The notes under the pieces: model-generated
What the model saw: the letters and a program-made list of their open reading frames with translations, nothing else
Databases searched by the model: none
What the model was told of the DNA's origin: nothing
From: Allodiplogaster sudhausi
Taxonomy: Eukaryota > Nematoda > Chromadorea > Rhabditida > Diplogasteridae
Direction: 5' to 3'
Assembly (NCBI GenBank): GCA_945643635.1
Contig: CALZFC010000057.1
Span: 1,886,001-1,950,000 of the forward strand
Length of the DNA stretch: 64,000 nucleotides
Shown here: in pieces, positions 30,986 to 42,176 of the stretch
Layout: each line of letters opens with the position of its first letter
Numbering within the stretch: position 1 is the first letter of the stretch
Program-made: the position numbers and the translations under genes

Positions 30986-33900
30986 ATGGAGCAGTTCATT
31001 GGTATCCAGCAATCCATGTTGGAAGAGCAACGACTTCAACGAGCGCTACAGCTGGAGCCGTACAACCCGCTGAAGGAGACATTCGGAGACTTCAACTTTC
31101 GACTCGCGGACCACCTTCAAGCCCTGTTGCCTTCCATCGCCATCGCCAAGTTCGTGGCGCTCTCAGCCTTGAGAGGAGAAGAGCGAGCCAAGGCGCAGAA
31201 CATCTCGGATGAGTTGCGAACAAGCGATGACAACTGGGAAGAATTCGTCATGGCTCTGAAGGCCGAGCTCGGAGGAAGCGCAGCAGACCTTCTGGCGATT
31301 GAAGCCGAACTCGAGGCATACCGACAGACACACGAATCTGTCGCCTGTTTCGCCAACCGGCTCGAAGCTCTCGCTCGCAGAGCCATCCCAGACAAGGCGA
31401 AGCGAGAAGATCGGATGCTCAAACTGTTCCTGGCTGGTCTCAAGGACCCTCTCCAGCTCGAAGTCGAGAAGACAATGCCTGGAACGTACAAGAACGCCGT
31501 CAACAAGGCAAAACACCTCGAAGCCATTCTTGCCAAGGCGAATCGTCGGCGTGAAGTGAAGTCTGTCAACTTTGCCGACACTGGAGAGTCCCAGATGCTG
31601 GACTCTATTGAACGCCTCACCCAGGCAGTGTCCAACATCCACGCCCAACGCGACGATCGCCGCCGAAGCCAGAGCCGAGACAGAAACTTCAGAAGCTCCT
31701 CTCGTCATCGAAGCACCTCACCCCGCGGATTCCGAGGTCACCCGAGGAGCCCATTCCGTGGTAACTACTCTCGCAACGGCTACGGCAACACCAACTATGG
31801 CAACAACAACTACAGCAACAATGGATTCGGCTACAACGGCTACAACCACAACTACGGCAACAACTTCAACGCAGACAGAGGAAATCGCAGAGGAAGGGGA
31901 GCCAGAGGAGGCCGAGGCACCAGAGGAAACAGAGGTGGCTACAGAGGAAGAGGAGGCGGCGGACGCGCTGCAGCCTATTTCTTCATGGCCATCGTCGTCA
32001 CAGTTATCCAAGCCGCGTCCGGACTGCAGATCTGTCGTCCCGATGCAGGCGGTGTCCTCATCACCCCTCCCGCAATCAGAGACTGCACACCGAACAATCC
32101 GAGTGCAGTAGTTCCCATCCTCACCAACGTCTTCGTCCGAAACGAAACCTACCGAGAATTCACCGCGTATCTTTGCACTATTGAGAAATACGTGCAGTGC
32201 GCCAACTACTTTCTGTGGATTGCAACTGACTGGTCATCAACACAAGCAACGAGCCACCACCAACCACCCACAGCTGAAGATTGTCGGAAAGCAGCTGAGA
32301 ACAAGCAATGGAATAACAAGCCTTTGCTCTCCAACAACACTGCTCCGAACATCTGGCTCACGGAATGGGTGGACAACTATCCATCTCGCCACATCGCTCC
32401 TGGTATCGCCTGCGAAACGCAAGAGCAATTCATCCTGGAGAAAGGAGTCGGTGGAACCATCGGCGAAGACGAAACCATAATCAGTTCTCTGATGACCAAC
32501 AAGAACGGATGTCGTGTGGACGAGCTCTCATGCACGAACGACAAGAGCACGATGATCTGGGAGAGACAAGAGCCAGCGCATAGTCGTTGTTCCTTCATGA
32601 AGGCAATGACTGCTAACGCACTTGTCAGTGATAAGCAGGTAGTAATGGAAAGCACTCAAAGCGCATTCACGTTCTCTAACGAGAAGCTTGCTGACCATCT
32701 CTATCCTTGCTTCACCACCCCTCCACATCTGACAACTGGAGGCGCCGTCCTCACCTTTCCCCACTTCTCTCAGATCTACAACATGTCGCAAGAAATCGCA
32801 AGAACACGATTCTCTGAGCACACGTTTTCTCCAACGACTACGGCAAGACCATCTGACAGAGAACTCGAAGATCTGGCATACCGAAGACCCACCACATCGA
32901 CGACTACTCCACCTCCATTTTCCGACGAAAGAGCAAGGCCGAGGCCCATCGCACAACTGAATCGCACTCGAACTTCCCGAGGAGCCGAAGAAGGTAGCAT
33001 TGGCACAGAAAGCCACATTCAACTGATGAAAGCTTTCTACGATGGTGAAGAAAACATGAGAAGAAGGCTAACGGACATGAACATCAATCAGAAGATCAAC
33101 TATGCGAGCGAGATAATCCGTGAAGAATCAAAACAGCTCTTCAACACGGCATTTCAGACGATCTGTGAGATTCAGAACCGACAAATCTCAATCTGGAACG
33201 CTCTCACTCGCATTGACGCCACCGTCGGCATCAGAACCATCCTCGGACGAGAAGACGTTGCCGCTCAATTCGTCGGACACAACATCATCAAGATCACCAA
33301 GTGCGACTCTGTGCAGATAAAAGAAATCATCCGTAGCAAGGAGATCAGGGGCGTGTGCTACGGACAAGTTCCCGTCATCACGAACAAGAACGACACCCTC
33401 TTCATTGTTCCCGGCACTCAAGATCTGACGACAGTCCATACTGTAATCGACTGCTGGAACGCTGTGGAAGAGGTGTGGCTGAATGAAAACGGAACATTCG
33501 TTGACACATTCGGCAGAAGGAATGTCACATCCTTGCCCGGCCCTGGTCTTCCTGACCCACCAGAAGTACGACATCTCGACATGGTCGCCGGAGACTTTTA
33601 CCAGAACGTGAAGACTAGCAGTTTCCCTTTGATGCTAGCAGTCAGCTACGGCGCAAGCCTCTCTGCAATAAGACGCCAGCAAATCCGATTCCTCAACATC
33701 GTCGGGCGTGACGCAAGCAGAGGGCCACCAGCCGCCAAGTCTAACGCTGAACTCATCAAGGAAGGCCTGGAGAATTCATCTGCTGCAGTCCGAGACGGCA
33801 TCTCAGGCATCACATCCTTCTTCACAACGAAGGTCGTCGTCATCGTTGGAATAGCACTAGGCGTAGTGATTCTCGTCGTCATCATCGGATTCCTAGCCAA

Positions 33901-34846
33901 ATTTTACATCTTCCGTTCCATGACCACAGCAGTAACCGGACTTCCTCTGATGAACAGCTACAGCACCACTGTAGCCAGCAGTACCACTTCAGAACCCGCC
34001 ACCACCAAGAGGACAGCTCCATCAGCGCCACCAGTAGATAGCGCACGTCTCCAGAACAACATCAGATACCAATCTCTGCCGGAAAATGCGCAAATCTTCC
34101 GCTTTATCGCAAACATCAACGAAGGTTCGGCCAACCTTCCGTATGTTCCCATCTCAATCGAAGATCGAAGAGTCACGGCGTTGTGGGACTCTGGTGCCGC
34201 TATCTCCATCATCAGATTGTCGTTCGCCAAAAAGATCGACAAAGGAGGCTCATTCCGACCAACGAGCACTAGGGCTTTCGCCGCAAACGGCACCCCGATT
34301 CACTTCATAGCCGAAGTCGACCTGAACCTCCGAATTGGCAACGAACATCGCAAGCAAACATTCCAAGTGGCCGCTGACAAGGACTGCCCAGCCGCAGCCC
34401 TGATCGGACTGGACACGATGCGAGCCCTTGATGAACGCGAAAGACCAGCTCTCCTTCGTCCAGACAAACACGAACTTCACCTTGGAGGCGTCATCATCCC
34501 ACTGGTAAAGCGTGATGGCTACAACGAAGAGAAGATCCACATCGGACAAGTCAAGACCACCTCGAGATCGCACATCCAAGAGAACAGCAAAGGCAAGGTG
34601 AAGATTGCAATGACTCTCGACAACCACAACGACAACCAGAAATTCTTGATCTCACCATTCCAACGGACGGAGTGGAGCTTTGAGAACTTTATCTTCAATC
34701 CACCTCCCGGTCAGACAACAACCTTCGTCACTGTGCACAACCACAATGCAGTGCCAATGGTCGTCCACGAAGAAACTCCAGTCGGAGACATCTTTGCTAT
34801 CGCCCAGGAAGGCCAAAGAAACGACGAAGCGAGCACCAGAAGCTGA
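30986..34846 (+). CDS. Gag - envelope-like glycoprotein - protease polyprotein
   Basis: A single open frame of 1,286 residues from ATG 30986 (context caacATGg; the frame is open further upstream to 30881). Residues ~20-215 form a retrotransposon Gag region. Residues ~250-330 are Arg/Gly/Asn-rich, replacing a CCHC knuckle. Residues 331-346 are a hydrophobic signal-like stretch (Y-F-F-M-A-I-V-V), followed by ~600 residues with many Cys and N-x-S/T sites and a transmembrane helix at ~950-976. A retropepsin follows with W-D-S-G-A-A at ~1067-1072. The region between Gag and protease therefore looks like a membrane glycoprotein ectodomain plus anchor, an unusual position for env. The fusion-protein class was not recognised. 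Pol follows in the +1 frame, overlapping 34680-34846. Confidence 0.85.
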   Translation: MEQFIGIQQSMLEEQRLQRALQLEPYNPLKETFGDFNFRLADHLQALLPSIAIAKFVALSALRGEERAKAQNISDELRTSDDNWEEFVMALKAELGGSAADLLAIEAELEAYRQTHESVACFANRLEALARRAIPDKAKREDRMLKLFLAGLKDPLQLEVEKTMPGTYKNAVNKAKHLEAILAKANRRREVKSVNFADTGESQMLDSIERLTQAVSNIHAQRDDRRRSQSRDRNFRSSSRHRSTSPRGFRGHPRSPFRGNYSRNGYGNTNYGNNNYSNNGFGYNGYNHNYGNNFNADRGNRRGRGARGGRGTRGNRGGYRGRGGGGRAAAYFFMAIVVTVIQAASGLQICRPDAGGVLITPPAIRDCTPNNPSAVVPILTNVFVRNETYREFTAYLCTIEKYVQCANYFLWIATDWSSTQATSHHQPPTAEDCRKAAENKQWNNKPLLSNNTAPNIWLTEWVDNYPSRHIAPGIACETQEQFILEKGVGGTIGEDETIISSLMTNKNGCRVDELSCTNDKSTMIWERQEPAHSRCSFMKAMTANALVSDKQVVMESTQSAFTFSNEKLADHLYPCFTTPPHLTTGGAVLTFPHFSQIYNMSQEIARTRFSEHTFSPTTTARPSDRELEDLAYRRPTTSTTTPPPFSDERARPRPIAQLNRTRTSRGAEEGSIGTESHIQLMKAFYDGEENMRRRLTDMNINQKINYASEIIREESKQLFNTAFQTICEIQNRQISIWNALTRIDATVGIRTILGREDVAAQFVGHNIIKITKCDSVQIKEIIRSKEIRGVCYGQVPVITNKNDTLFIVPGTQDLTTVHTVIDCWNAVEEVWLNENGTFVDTFGRRNVTSLPGPGLPDPPEVRHLDMVAGDFYQNVKTSSFPLMLAVSYGASLSAIRRQQIRFLNIVGRDASRGPPAAKSNAELIKEGLENSSAAVRDGISGITSFFTTKVVVIVGIALGVVILVVIIGFLAKFYIFRSMTTAVTGLPLMNSYSTTVASSTTSEPATTKRTAPSAPPVDSARLQNNIRYQSLPENAQIFRFIANINEGSANLPYVPISIEDRRVTALWDSGAAISIIRLSFAKKIDKGGSFRPTSTRAFAANGTPIHFIAEVDLNLRIGNEHRKQTFQVAADKDCPAAALIGLDTMRALDERERPALLRPDKHELHLGGVIIPLVKRDGYNEEKIHIGQVKTTSRSHIQENSKGKVKIAMTLDNHNDNQKFLISPFQRTEWSFENFIFNPPPGQTTTFVTVHNHNAVPMVVHEETPVGDIFAIAQEGQRNDEASTRS

Positions 34847-37800
34847 CTGGGAGTCTGACCTACCAAGCTTTCCCGAGAAAGAAGAATTTCTGCGACAAGT
34901 CGAGAAGGCAACTGCAACTCTGCCAAGTGAACATGCCAAGAGACTCCACGGCATCATCCTTGAACATCGGAATTCCTTCTACAGCTGGGACAATAAGCTG
35001 GGTTGCTTCAACGGTCCGATCGAGCACAAGATCGAGCTTGACAAAAGCAAGCCACCGCTCCGACCACGCACTCAGCGCATCCCACTGTCGAAGAAGGAAG
35101 AAATAGAGAAGCAAGTAAGAGATCTGCTCAACGAAGGAGTCATCGAGCCAAGCGACTCGGCATTCGTGAGCCCAGTCGTTCTCGTCAAGAAGAAAGATAG
35201 CACTTGGAGATTCACTGTCGACTACAGAATGCTGAACTCAGCAACAGTGAAGGAATTCTATCTCATTCCAAACATCCAAGATGTCGTCGACCTGGCTGCC
35301 AACGCAGTCTACTTCACCAAGATGGATCTCCAAGCTGGATTCTTCCAACTCCCTCTCAGAAAAAAGGACAGACATCTCACCGCCTTCGCGACGGACTCTG
35401 GCATTTATCAATTCAGACGAATGCCCATGGGTCTCTGCGGAGCACCATCGTCCTTCCAACGAGCAGTCCAGCACATCAAACAACGAGTGAAGGCTCGACT
35501 GTTTGTCTACCTCGACGACCTGCTTGTCGTAAGCGACAGCATGGAACAGCATTTCCAAGATCTGGCAGAACTCCTGCAAGCACTTCACAACTTCGGTTTC
35601 AAGGCCAAGCTCTCAAAGTGCGAATTCGCCAAGCAAGAAGTCACCTTCTTGGGAATCACCATCTCCAATGGCGCGATCAAGACGGACAAGCAGAAAGTGC
35701 AGGCCATCAACGACTTCCCCAGGCCCACTACCATCACTGCCATCCGCTCATTCATCGGCATGTGCAGCTATCTGCGCCGATTCATCAAGAACTTCGCACA
35801 GATCGCCGCCCCACTTCACGAGCTGACTAAGAAGGATGAAGACTTCTGTTGGACTGAGGAACACGAACGCTCGTTCAAGCAACTCAAGAACTCCATCTCA
35901 ACATCACCCGTGATGGCAGCTCCACTTCCTGGTCGCCCGTTCATCATCGAGAGCGACGCTTCGTCTATTGCCATCGGAGCAGCTCTACTTCAGAGCGCCA
36001 GAGACACAGATCCGCCAAGGCCAATCGCGTACGCCAGCAGGAAGCTAATCGGAGCCGAGAGAAACTACCCTCCCATCGAGGCAGAAGATCTCGCGCTCGT
36101 CTTCGCAACCAAGAAATTTAGAACGTACATTCTTGGAGTGCCCTGCCAAGCAATCGTCGATCATAGGCCTCTCGAAGCCCTTCACAAGAGGAAGGATCTC
36201 GAAGGTCGCCTGGCGCGATACCAGATGTGTCTGATGGAATATAATATGACCATCAAATATCGACCGGGGAGGGAGAATAACATCGCAGACGCACTATCGC
36301 GGTACACCCCGGACGAAACCAAGGAGCCGAAGACCATCAAGACGACAACCAAGAGAACTCTGCCACTCTCTGCCAACGAGATTGACGTCCCCGTCAACAT
36401 GCTCGCCAAGGACACAATCTTGGAACTGCAGAGCAAGACCAGCTGGATGAGGGAAGCTGTCGAGGATCTCAAGAATAAAACACTGTCAGCAAACAGAGCG
36501 AAGACCAAGGCACGGTACGAGCTCCACGACGGAATGCTCTGCCGCAAGCCGAAGAACTCACTGAGTCCTCACATCGTCATGCTTCCACGCGACGAGACCA
36601 TTGTCAAGCAAATCGTCGAACACTTCCACTCATCCCCGATGCTAGCATCTCACGTTGGCATCGACCGCACCCTCGCGTGCATCCGGCGCAGATACAACTG
36701 GCCGGAAATGAAGAAGGACGTGGAAGAAGCAGTCACTCTCTGCCTGAAGTGCAGGAAGAGAAAGACGTTCTCCCACGAAGAGACGAAGGAGCCTCTTGGC
36801 ACCTTCCCGGAGCCCAGTCTCCCCTTCGAGCGTCTCCACGTCGACATTCTGGGTCCCCTGCCCCAGACAATCGACGGCAACCGATACATCCTCTCATGCG
36901 TGACGCGCTGACCAGGTTCGCCATCGCCGTCCCACTCAAGGACCAGCGCGCTACCTCCGTCGAACGCGCCTTCATGGAAGAAGTGATCGGCAAGCACTTA
37001 GCGCCGAAGATGATAGTCACCGACCGGGGGTCGAACTTCCTCGCCGGCGAATTCCAAGAATTCCTCGGAACCATGAAGATAGACCATGCAACATCGACCC
37101 CGTATCACCATGCCACCAATGGGTTGGTAGAGCGTCTCAATCGTCAGATCGAAGAAATCCTGGCGAGCCACGTGAACGAGACGCAGGACGACTGGGACAT
37201 CCACCTCGCGCTCGTCATCTTCGCAATAAACTCGCTTCCAAACCGTTCAATCGGTACATCACCATTCGAAGCACTCTTCGGCAGAACACCAAGGATTCCG
37301 GAAGATAATGGCAACGATCCCTGGAACTGCCAGTTCTTCATGGAGCCCTCGTACACAGACAAGCTCAAGGCAAACATGCAGAGCGTCTGGAAGCTGGTCA
37401 AAGAGAAGCTCAATGTAGCCGAGCTAGAACAAGAGCGTCTCTATCAGCAGCAGCACAATGTGGCGAAACGCCAGGTCATGACCGGTGATCGTGTCCTGGT
37501 GAAGCGGCAACCGCCAAAGAACAAGCTGGCGCCGAGACTTCACGGGCCCTTCGAAGTGCTCGACGTCCAAGGACCGCGAATCTCGATCCGAGGAGAAGAC
37601 GGAAGGATCGAGTTTCACCACAAGAATAATGTGCGCACCTACGAGCCCAAGAAGAAGAACAAGAATCCAGAGTGCCTCCAAGAGAGCGAGAAGGAAAGCG
37701 AAGAAGAGCCAGAGGAAGCCGAACCAGAATATAATGCTTCGTCGAGCACTGCAAGAACACGAGCTCCGAAGACCAAGAAGTCGAGCACTCCACTCGAGAT

Positions 37801-37879
37801 GCCGACAACGACAGACGGACATCCAGTCCGAAGATCGACGCGCCACAGGCAGCCGCCTGCGCGCTACAGACGTGACTAA
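34680..37879 (+). pseudogene. Ty3/gypsy Pol: reverse transcriptase, RNase H, integrase, one frame change
   Basis: The first frame (34680-36911, +1 relative to Gag) holds RT with the active site F-V-Y-L-D-D at ~35502-35519 and the M-D-L-x-x-G-F motif, RNase H (E-S-D-A-S, ~35950), and the integrase HHCC zinc region (H-x3-H-C-x2-C, ~36620-36760) and first catalytic Asp (H-V-D-I-L-G). It ends at 36909-36911. The integrase resumes in another frame around 36903, with the second Asp (V-T-D-R-G, ~37018), Glu (V-E-R-L-N-R, ~37128) and a GPF-like segment (H-G-P-F-E-V-L) to 37879. There is no ATG for pol, so a +1 shift from the Gag frame is presumed. The internal break would truncate the integrase. Confidence 0.9.
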
Positions 37880-38070
37880 GGCAGACGAAAGAGCCGAGCT
37901 GAGCAAAAAAAAAACCTAACACCATCCAAACTGCTCGGCCGGTCTCTCATGTACATAAGCATATACTCCCCACACCATAACCGCATATTTAACCACAACA
38001 TCAATCACGGAGTTACCGAAACACAAAGTCGCGTCGTTTCGACCGTCGACCAGAGGATCGACAAGCTTCC

Positions 38071-38079
38071 GAAAGGGGG
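38071..38079 (+). promoter_or_regulatory. Polypurine tract
   Basis: GAAAGGGGG lies two bases before the 3' LTR, the normal place of the plus-strand primer of LTR elements. Confidence 0.8.
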
Positions 38080-38081
38080 CA

Positions 38082-38326
38082 TGTTGAAATTGTTGAAACC
38101 CGCGCACCCACATACACTCTCTCGGCCGCATAACGGCCGCACACTCTCTCTCCCTCTCTACGCTCCGCCCCCTCGGGAGAGGGCGCGCCAGAGAGGGGCT
38201 CTGCACGACTGCAACGCGGCTGGTTCGAGCACCGACCGCAAGCCAGGAGGCATATTATCAGGTCGGTAATTACACATTGATAGATCTAGATGAGGAGTCA
38301 GGCTTTAGGCGGCCTGGCTTCTTACA
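38082..38326 (+). repeat. 3' LTR, 245 bp
   Basis: Begins TGTTGAAATTG and ends CTTCTTACA. It has the same length as the 5' LTR with three differences. cctt follows at 38327-38330. Confidence 0.95.
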
Positions 38327-39019
38327 CCTTGTCAATATTTCTTTCCTTCCAATTCCTCTTCTCTCTCAATTCCTCGGATCATTATGATGTTGTGTGTCTT
38401 TACTTGTGTAAAATAAATATGTTTTACAATAGCTTACGTTAGTTATTTACATACATTTATTTTACATGCATGTTTCATAACAATATTTTATCATTTTGTT
38501 ATGAAACATGTATGTATGTGGAATTTATTTTCCATCGACGATTGCAAAACAAATTTATAGTTAACAAACAATCGACAAGTAAATCATAACAATTATTTAT
38601 ACTGTTAATTAATGCAGCTAATGAAACGAATGAATAGGGAAGGTAGATATTAGATTAAAATTAGCTAGAGTCGGAAGAAAATGTGTTCAATGTATGTATA
38701 TGCTTTGCGAGCTTGGAATTCTCACAATAATCTTTTCATATAATCAAATTCGCGATGGATTAGCCAAGGGAGGTTAAAAAGAAGAAGAAGTCGAAATTTG
38801 CTCTGCTCATGATGGCTCGAAAACTACTACATCATTTTCTCTCATAATTCATCATTTCCTTGGTTTACCTGGCGGGAAATTCAAATGTGACACATATGTA
38901 TATTGATCGTGAGCTCGGCGAACACGGCATGGTCGTTGGCGCAAGAGGAGACAAATGGCAAGATATCTTTTATTCGTCCATTTATTTTAGATAGGATTAA
39001 ACCAGTTCTCTTAAGTGGC

Positions 39020-39497
39020 CTATGGTCTCCAAGACCCGGTCATTCCGCAGGTTCGACATTTGGGCTCTCGCTTCACGCGAGCCTCTGGCGGCGGTGCTCG
39101 CTTCACACGAGCTTCTGGCGGCGGATCTCGCTTCACACGAGCTTCTGGCGGCGGATCTCGCTTCACACGTGTTTCATCAGTTGCTCCGACTTCACGCTTG
39201 AGCACTCGCGCGTCAGCGACGTTCCTGTGCAAAACTTCATTCTGTATTATGTATTTTTGCTTCTTAAATAAATTACAATCTAACATTTTTTTTTGCTTAA
39301 ATTAATAGCAAATTAAAAAAATTAAATGAATAAATGAATATGGTGCTGCCAAATTCGAACGTTCTAGTCGTCGAGCAATCACAATATTTGAATTTACACA
39401 TAGAAATCATAGAGGCCGAATGGAATAAGGACAAAACGTTGACTGACGAGAGCGCGAATACCGCGAGCAAGGCGAGCAGAAGGATGATGATGCGCAT
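39020..39497 (-). CDS. Secreted RVKR peptide precursor, unit 2
   Basis: Exons 39448-39497 (50 nt) and 39020-39224 (205 nt) are joined by donor GTCAGT and acceptor TTTTGCACAG, giving 84 residues. The signal peptide is M-R-I-I-I-L-L-L-A-L-L-A-V-F-A-L-S. The mature part is N-V-A-D-A-R-V-L-K-R, E-V-G-A-T-D-E-T, D-P-P-P-E-A (twice), A-P-P-P-E-A, and a tail E-P-K-C-R-T-C-G-M-T-G-S-W-R-P, each preceded by R-V-K-R. Predicted products are acidic or proline-rich hexapeptides and a two-Cys tail peptide. The TATA box is ~44 bp upstream of the ATG. Almost identical to the unit 3 gene. Confidence 0.75.
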
Positions 39498-39540
39498 CGT
39501 AAGTGTTTGAAGACTTGTACCACTACGCTATCACAGGTCA

Positions 39541-39900
39541 TATATAGTACATCCCGATCGCTTACCACACCCCTTTTCGCTGAAGAAGATTGGAAAGGAA
39601 AAAATTCTCACTCATTCTCTCTCTCTCTCTCTGTCTCTCTCTCTCTCTCTCTCTTTCTCACTCTCTGTCTCTCTCTCTCTCTCTCGCAATTGGCGATCCT
39701 ATCACGTTTATCGTGATTAAACCGCATTATCATTTAAAGAATTTGGTTACAGTTTAGGCACAATTAAGATACTCAATTCTTCTCGTGATTGTTTCACTCA
39801 TTCGGCAAACTCTCCATTTCTATTGCAGTGCATGGCCATGCAAGTTCGTTATCAAGCACATATTATTTTCAGTTTTTTTCTTTCCTTCTTTACTTGCTCA
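39541..39900 (-). promoter_or_regulatory. Promoter module of the unit 2 peptide gene
   Basis: Read on the minus strand toward the gene: distal block with 'gtgaaacaatcacgagaaga', a palindrome-like 'atcacgataaacgtgat', a GA tract (39605-39685), the proximal block 'cttcagcgaaaaggggtgtg' with 'gtaagcgatcgg', then TATATA. The order is shared by all intact members. Confidence 0.65.
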
Positions 39901-40159
39901 TCTTTCTACCTTATATTTTCGTAATTCATACTTTGCATACTGTCTCATTACATAACTGCACTGGGCCCGTAACAACGACTCAACAGTTGCTTGACATCCT
40001 TCAGGGCAGCCAGCTTACGACATAATACCACCGGGTTGTTCCCTCAAGTGCTCTGTCCCAGTTGGAGACAAACTATTTTAATGAATTTTTTTGGTGACTT
40101 GGTTATTGAGAGAGGTGAGCCCGGGAACACCCTGACAAGTCTAAGAGATCAGAGCAAGA

Positions 40160-40190
<31 letters not shown>

Positions 40191-40379
40191 CATCTTACGA
40201 TGATGCCAGAATGCGTATGTTTTTTTAAGGAACACAGACCAGAGAAGTAGAAAGTTGTGCCTTATGACGATTCCAATCAGAATAACAAGAGTTGAGAGAA
40301 ATGTTGAGAGAGTGAGAGATATTGCCGGAGGGACATGAACTAACGATAGATCATGCGGGTTCGAGAGAGATAGCGAGAG

Positions 40380-40423
<44 letters not shown>

Positions 40424-41545
40424 TGAGTGAGTGGGCAGCGGAAATCGGCTGATCTTCGGCAGCGTGAAAGTGCGATTTTATTTCCCTGCGTTGCAGACAA
40501 AACACTATAGAGAGAGGAGCAAAGACAAGTGAGAGAGATAGAGAGAAAGAGAGAGAAACAGAGAAAGAGAGATAGAGAGACAGACAGAGAAATCGGCAGA
40601 AAAAAGATAGAGATGCGGAGAAATAGGCAGAAAGAGAGATATGACACAGAGATGGTGATGAGCGGGTTTTTGTTAATGCAGATGACAATGAAAATGTCGT
40701 TTTGTCAGGTGAAAATGTGCGCGAAAGAGTGAAACGGTCACGAGAAGAATTCAGTGGCAAAATTTTACGTATATTGAAACCTAATTGTATAAATGATGGT
40801 AAATTGGATATTTGTGCTGACACAAGAAGATATGGCTAACGCCTTTCCTTATCCTTGTCAATATTTCTTTCCTTCCAATTCCTCTTCTCTCTCAATTCCT
40901 CGGATCATTATGATGTTGTGTGTCTTTACTTGTGTAAAATAAATATGTTTTACAATAGCTTACGTTAGTTATTTACATACATTTATTTTACATGCATGTT
41001 TCATAACAATATTTTATCATTTTGTTATGAAACATGTATGTATGTGGAATTTATTTTCCATCGACGATTGCAAAACAAATTTATAGTTAACAAACAATCG
41101 ACAAGTAAATCATAACAATTATTTATACTGTTAATTAATGCAGCTAATGAAACGAATGAATATGGAAGGTAGATATTAGATTAAAATTAGCTAGAGTCGG
41201 AAGAAAATGTGTTCAATGTATGTATATGCTTTGCGAGCTTGGAATTCTCACAATAATCTTTTCATATAATCAAATTCGCGATGGATTAGCCAAGGGAGGT
41301 TAAAAAGAAGAAGAAGTCGAAATTTGCTCTGCTCATGATGGCTCGAAAACTACTACATCATTTTCTCTCATAATTCATCATTTCCTTGGTTTACCTGGCG
41401 GGAAATTCAAATGTGACACATATGTATATTGAGCGTGAGCTCGGCGAACACGGCATGGCCGTTGGCGCAAGAGGAGACAAATGGCAAGATATCTTTTATT
41501 CGTCCATTTATTTTAGATAGGATTAAACCAGTTCTCTTAAGTGGC

Positions 41546-42024
41546 CTATGGTCTCCAAGACCCGGTCATTCCGCAGGTTCGACATTTGGGCTCTCGCTTC
41601 ACGCGAGCCTCTGGCGGCGGTGCGCGCTTCACACGAGCTTCTGGCGGCGGATCTCGCTTCACACGAGCTTCTGGCGGCGGATCTCGCTTCACACGTGTTT
41701 CATCAGTTGCTCCGACTTCACGCTTGAGCACTCGCGCGTCAGCGACGTTCCTGTGCAAAACTTCATTCTGTATTATGTATTTTTGCTTCTTAAATAAATT
41801 ACAATCTAACTTTTTTTTTTTGCTTAAATTAATAGCAAATTAAAAAAATTAAATGAATAAATGAATATGGTGCTGCCAAATTCGAACGTTCTAGTCGTCG
41901 AGCAATCACAATATTTGAACTTACACATAGAAATCATAGAGGCCGAATGGAATAAGGACAAAACGTTGACTGACGAGAGCGCGAATACCGCGAGCAAGGC
42001 GAGCAGAAGGATGATGATGCGCAT
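41546..42024 (-). CDS. Secreted RVKR peptide precursor, unit 3
   Basis: Exons 41975-42024 and 41546-41750 give the same 84-residue precursor architecture as unit 2: signal peptide, K-R site, three hexapeptides behind R-V-K-R, two-Cys tail. Splice sites are identical to unit 2. TATA box at 42067-42074. The near identity implies a recent tandem duplication or gene conversion. Confidence 0.75.
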
Positions 42025-42066
42025 CGTAAGTGTTTGAAGACTTGTACCACTACGCTATCACAGGTC

Positions 42067-42142
42067 ATATATAGTACATCCCGATCGCTTACCACACCCC
42101 TTTTCGCTGAAGAAGATTGGAAAGGAAAAAATTCTCACTCAT

Positions 42143-42176
<34 letters not shown>

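Larger units (their letters stand above)
29249..38326 (+). mobile_element. Ty3/gypsy LTR retrotransposon with envelope-like gene, ~9.08 kb
   Basis: Two 245-bp LTRs (TG...CA) flank a primer-binding site, a long leader, a gag-envelope-protease frame, a pol frame (RT, RNase H, integrase) and a polypurine tract. The domain order RT-RNase H-integrase and the 4-bp duplication are those of Ty3/gypsy. The LTRs differ at three positions by my reading, implying a young insertion. The empty site exists in the neighbouring tandem units. One frame change in the integrase makes this copy probably inactive unless it is a sequence error. Confidence 0.95.
27797..38708. repeat. Tandem unit 1 of 3, split by the Ty3/gypsy insertion
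   Basis: It starts 'gagcttggaattctcac' and ends 'gtatatgctttgc', like unit 2 (38709-41234) and unit 3 (41235-43814). The retrotransposon at 29249-38326 interrupts it. About 0.8 kb present in units 2 and 3 (39358-40152 in unit 2) is missing after 28476, which removes the signal-peptide exon and promoter of its peptide gene. Confidence 0.9.
38709..41234. repeat. Tandem unit 2 of 3 (2,526 bp)
   Basis: Nearly identical to 41235-43814 over its whole length. It lacks about 75 bp near 40831 ('tcctaataatagtgctttt' onward) that units 1 and 3 keep. It contains one peptide gene (39020-39497), its promoter module (39540-39900), R2 and GA tracts (40150-40620) and a hairpin (38465-type; here 40992-41044). 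Confidence 0.93.

Noticed and set aside
31572..32111. Thr/Ala-rich and other frames inside the retrotransposon polyprotein
   Set aside because: They overlap the long Gag-envelope-protease frame and are shadows of its biased Arg/Gly/Asn codons.
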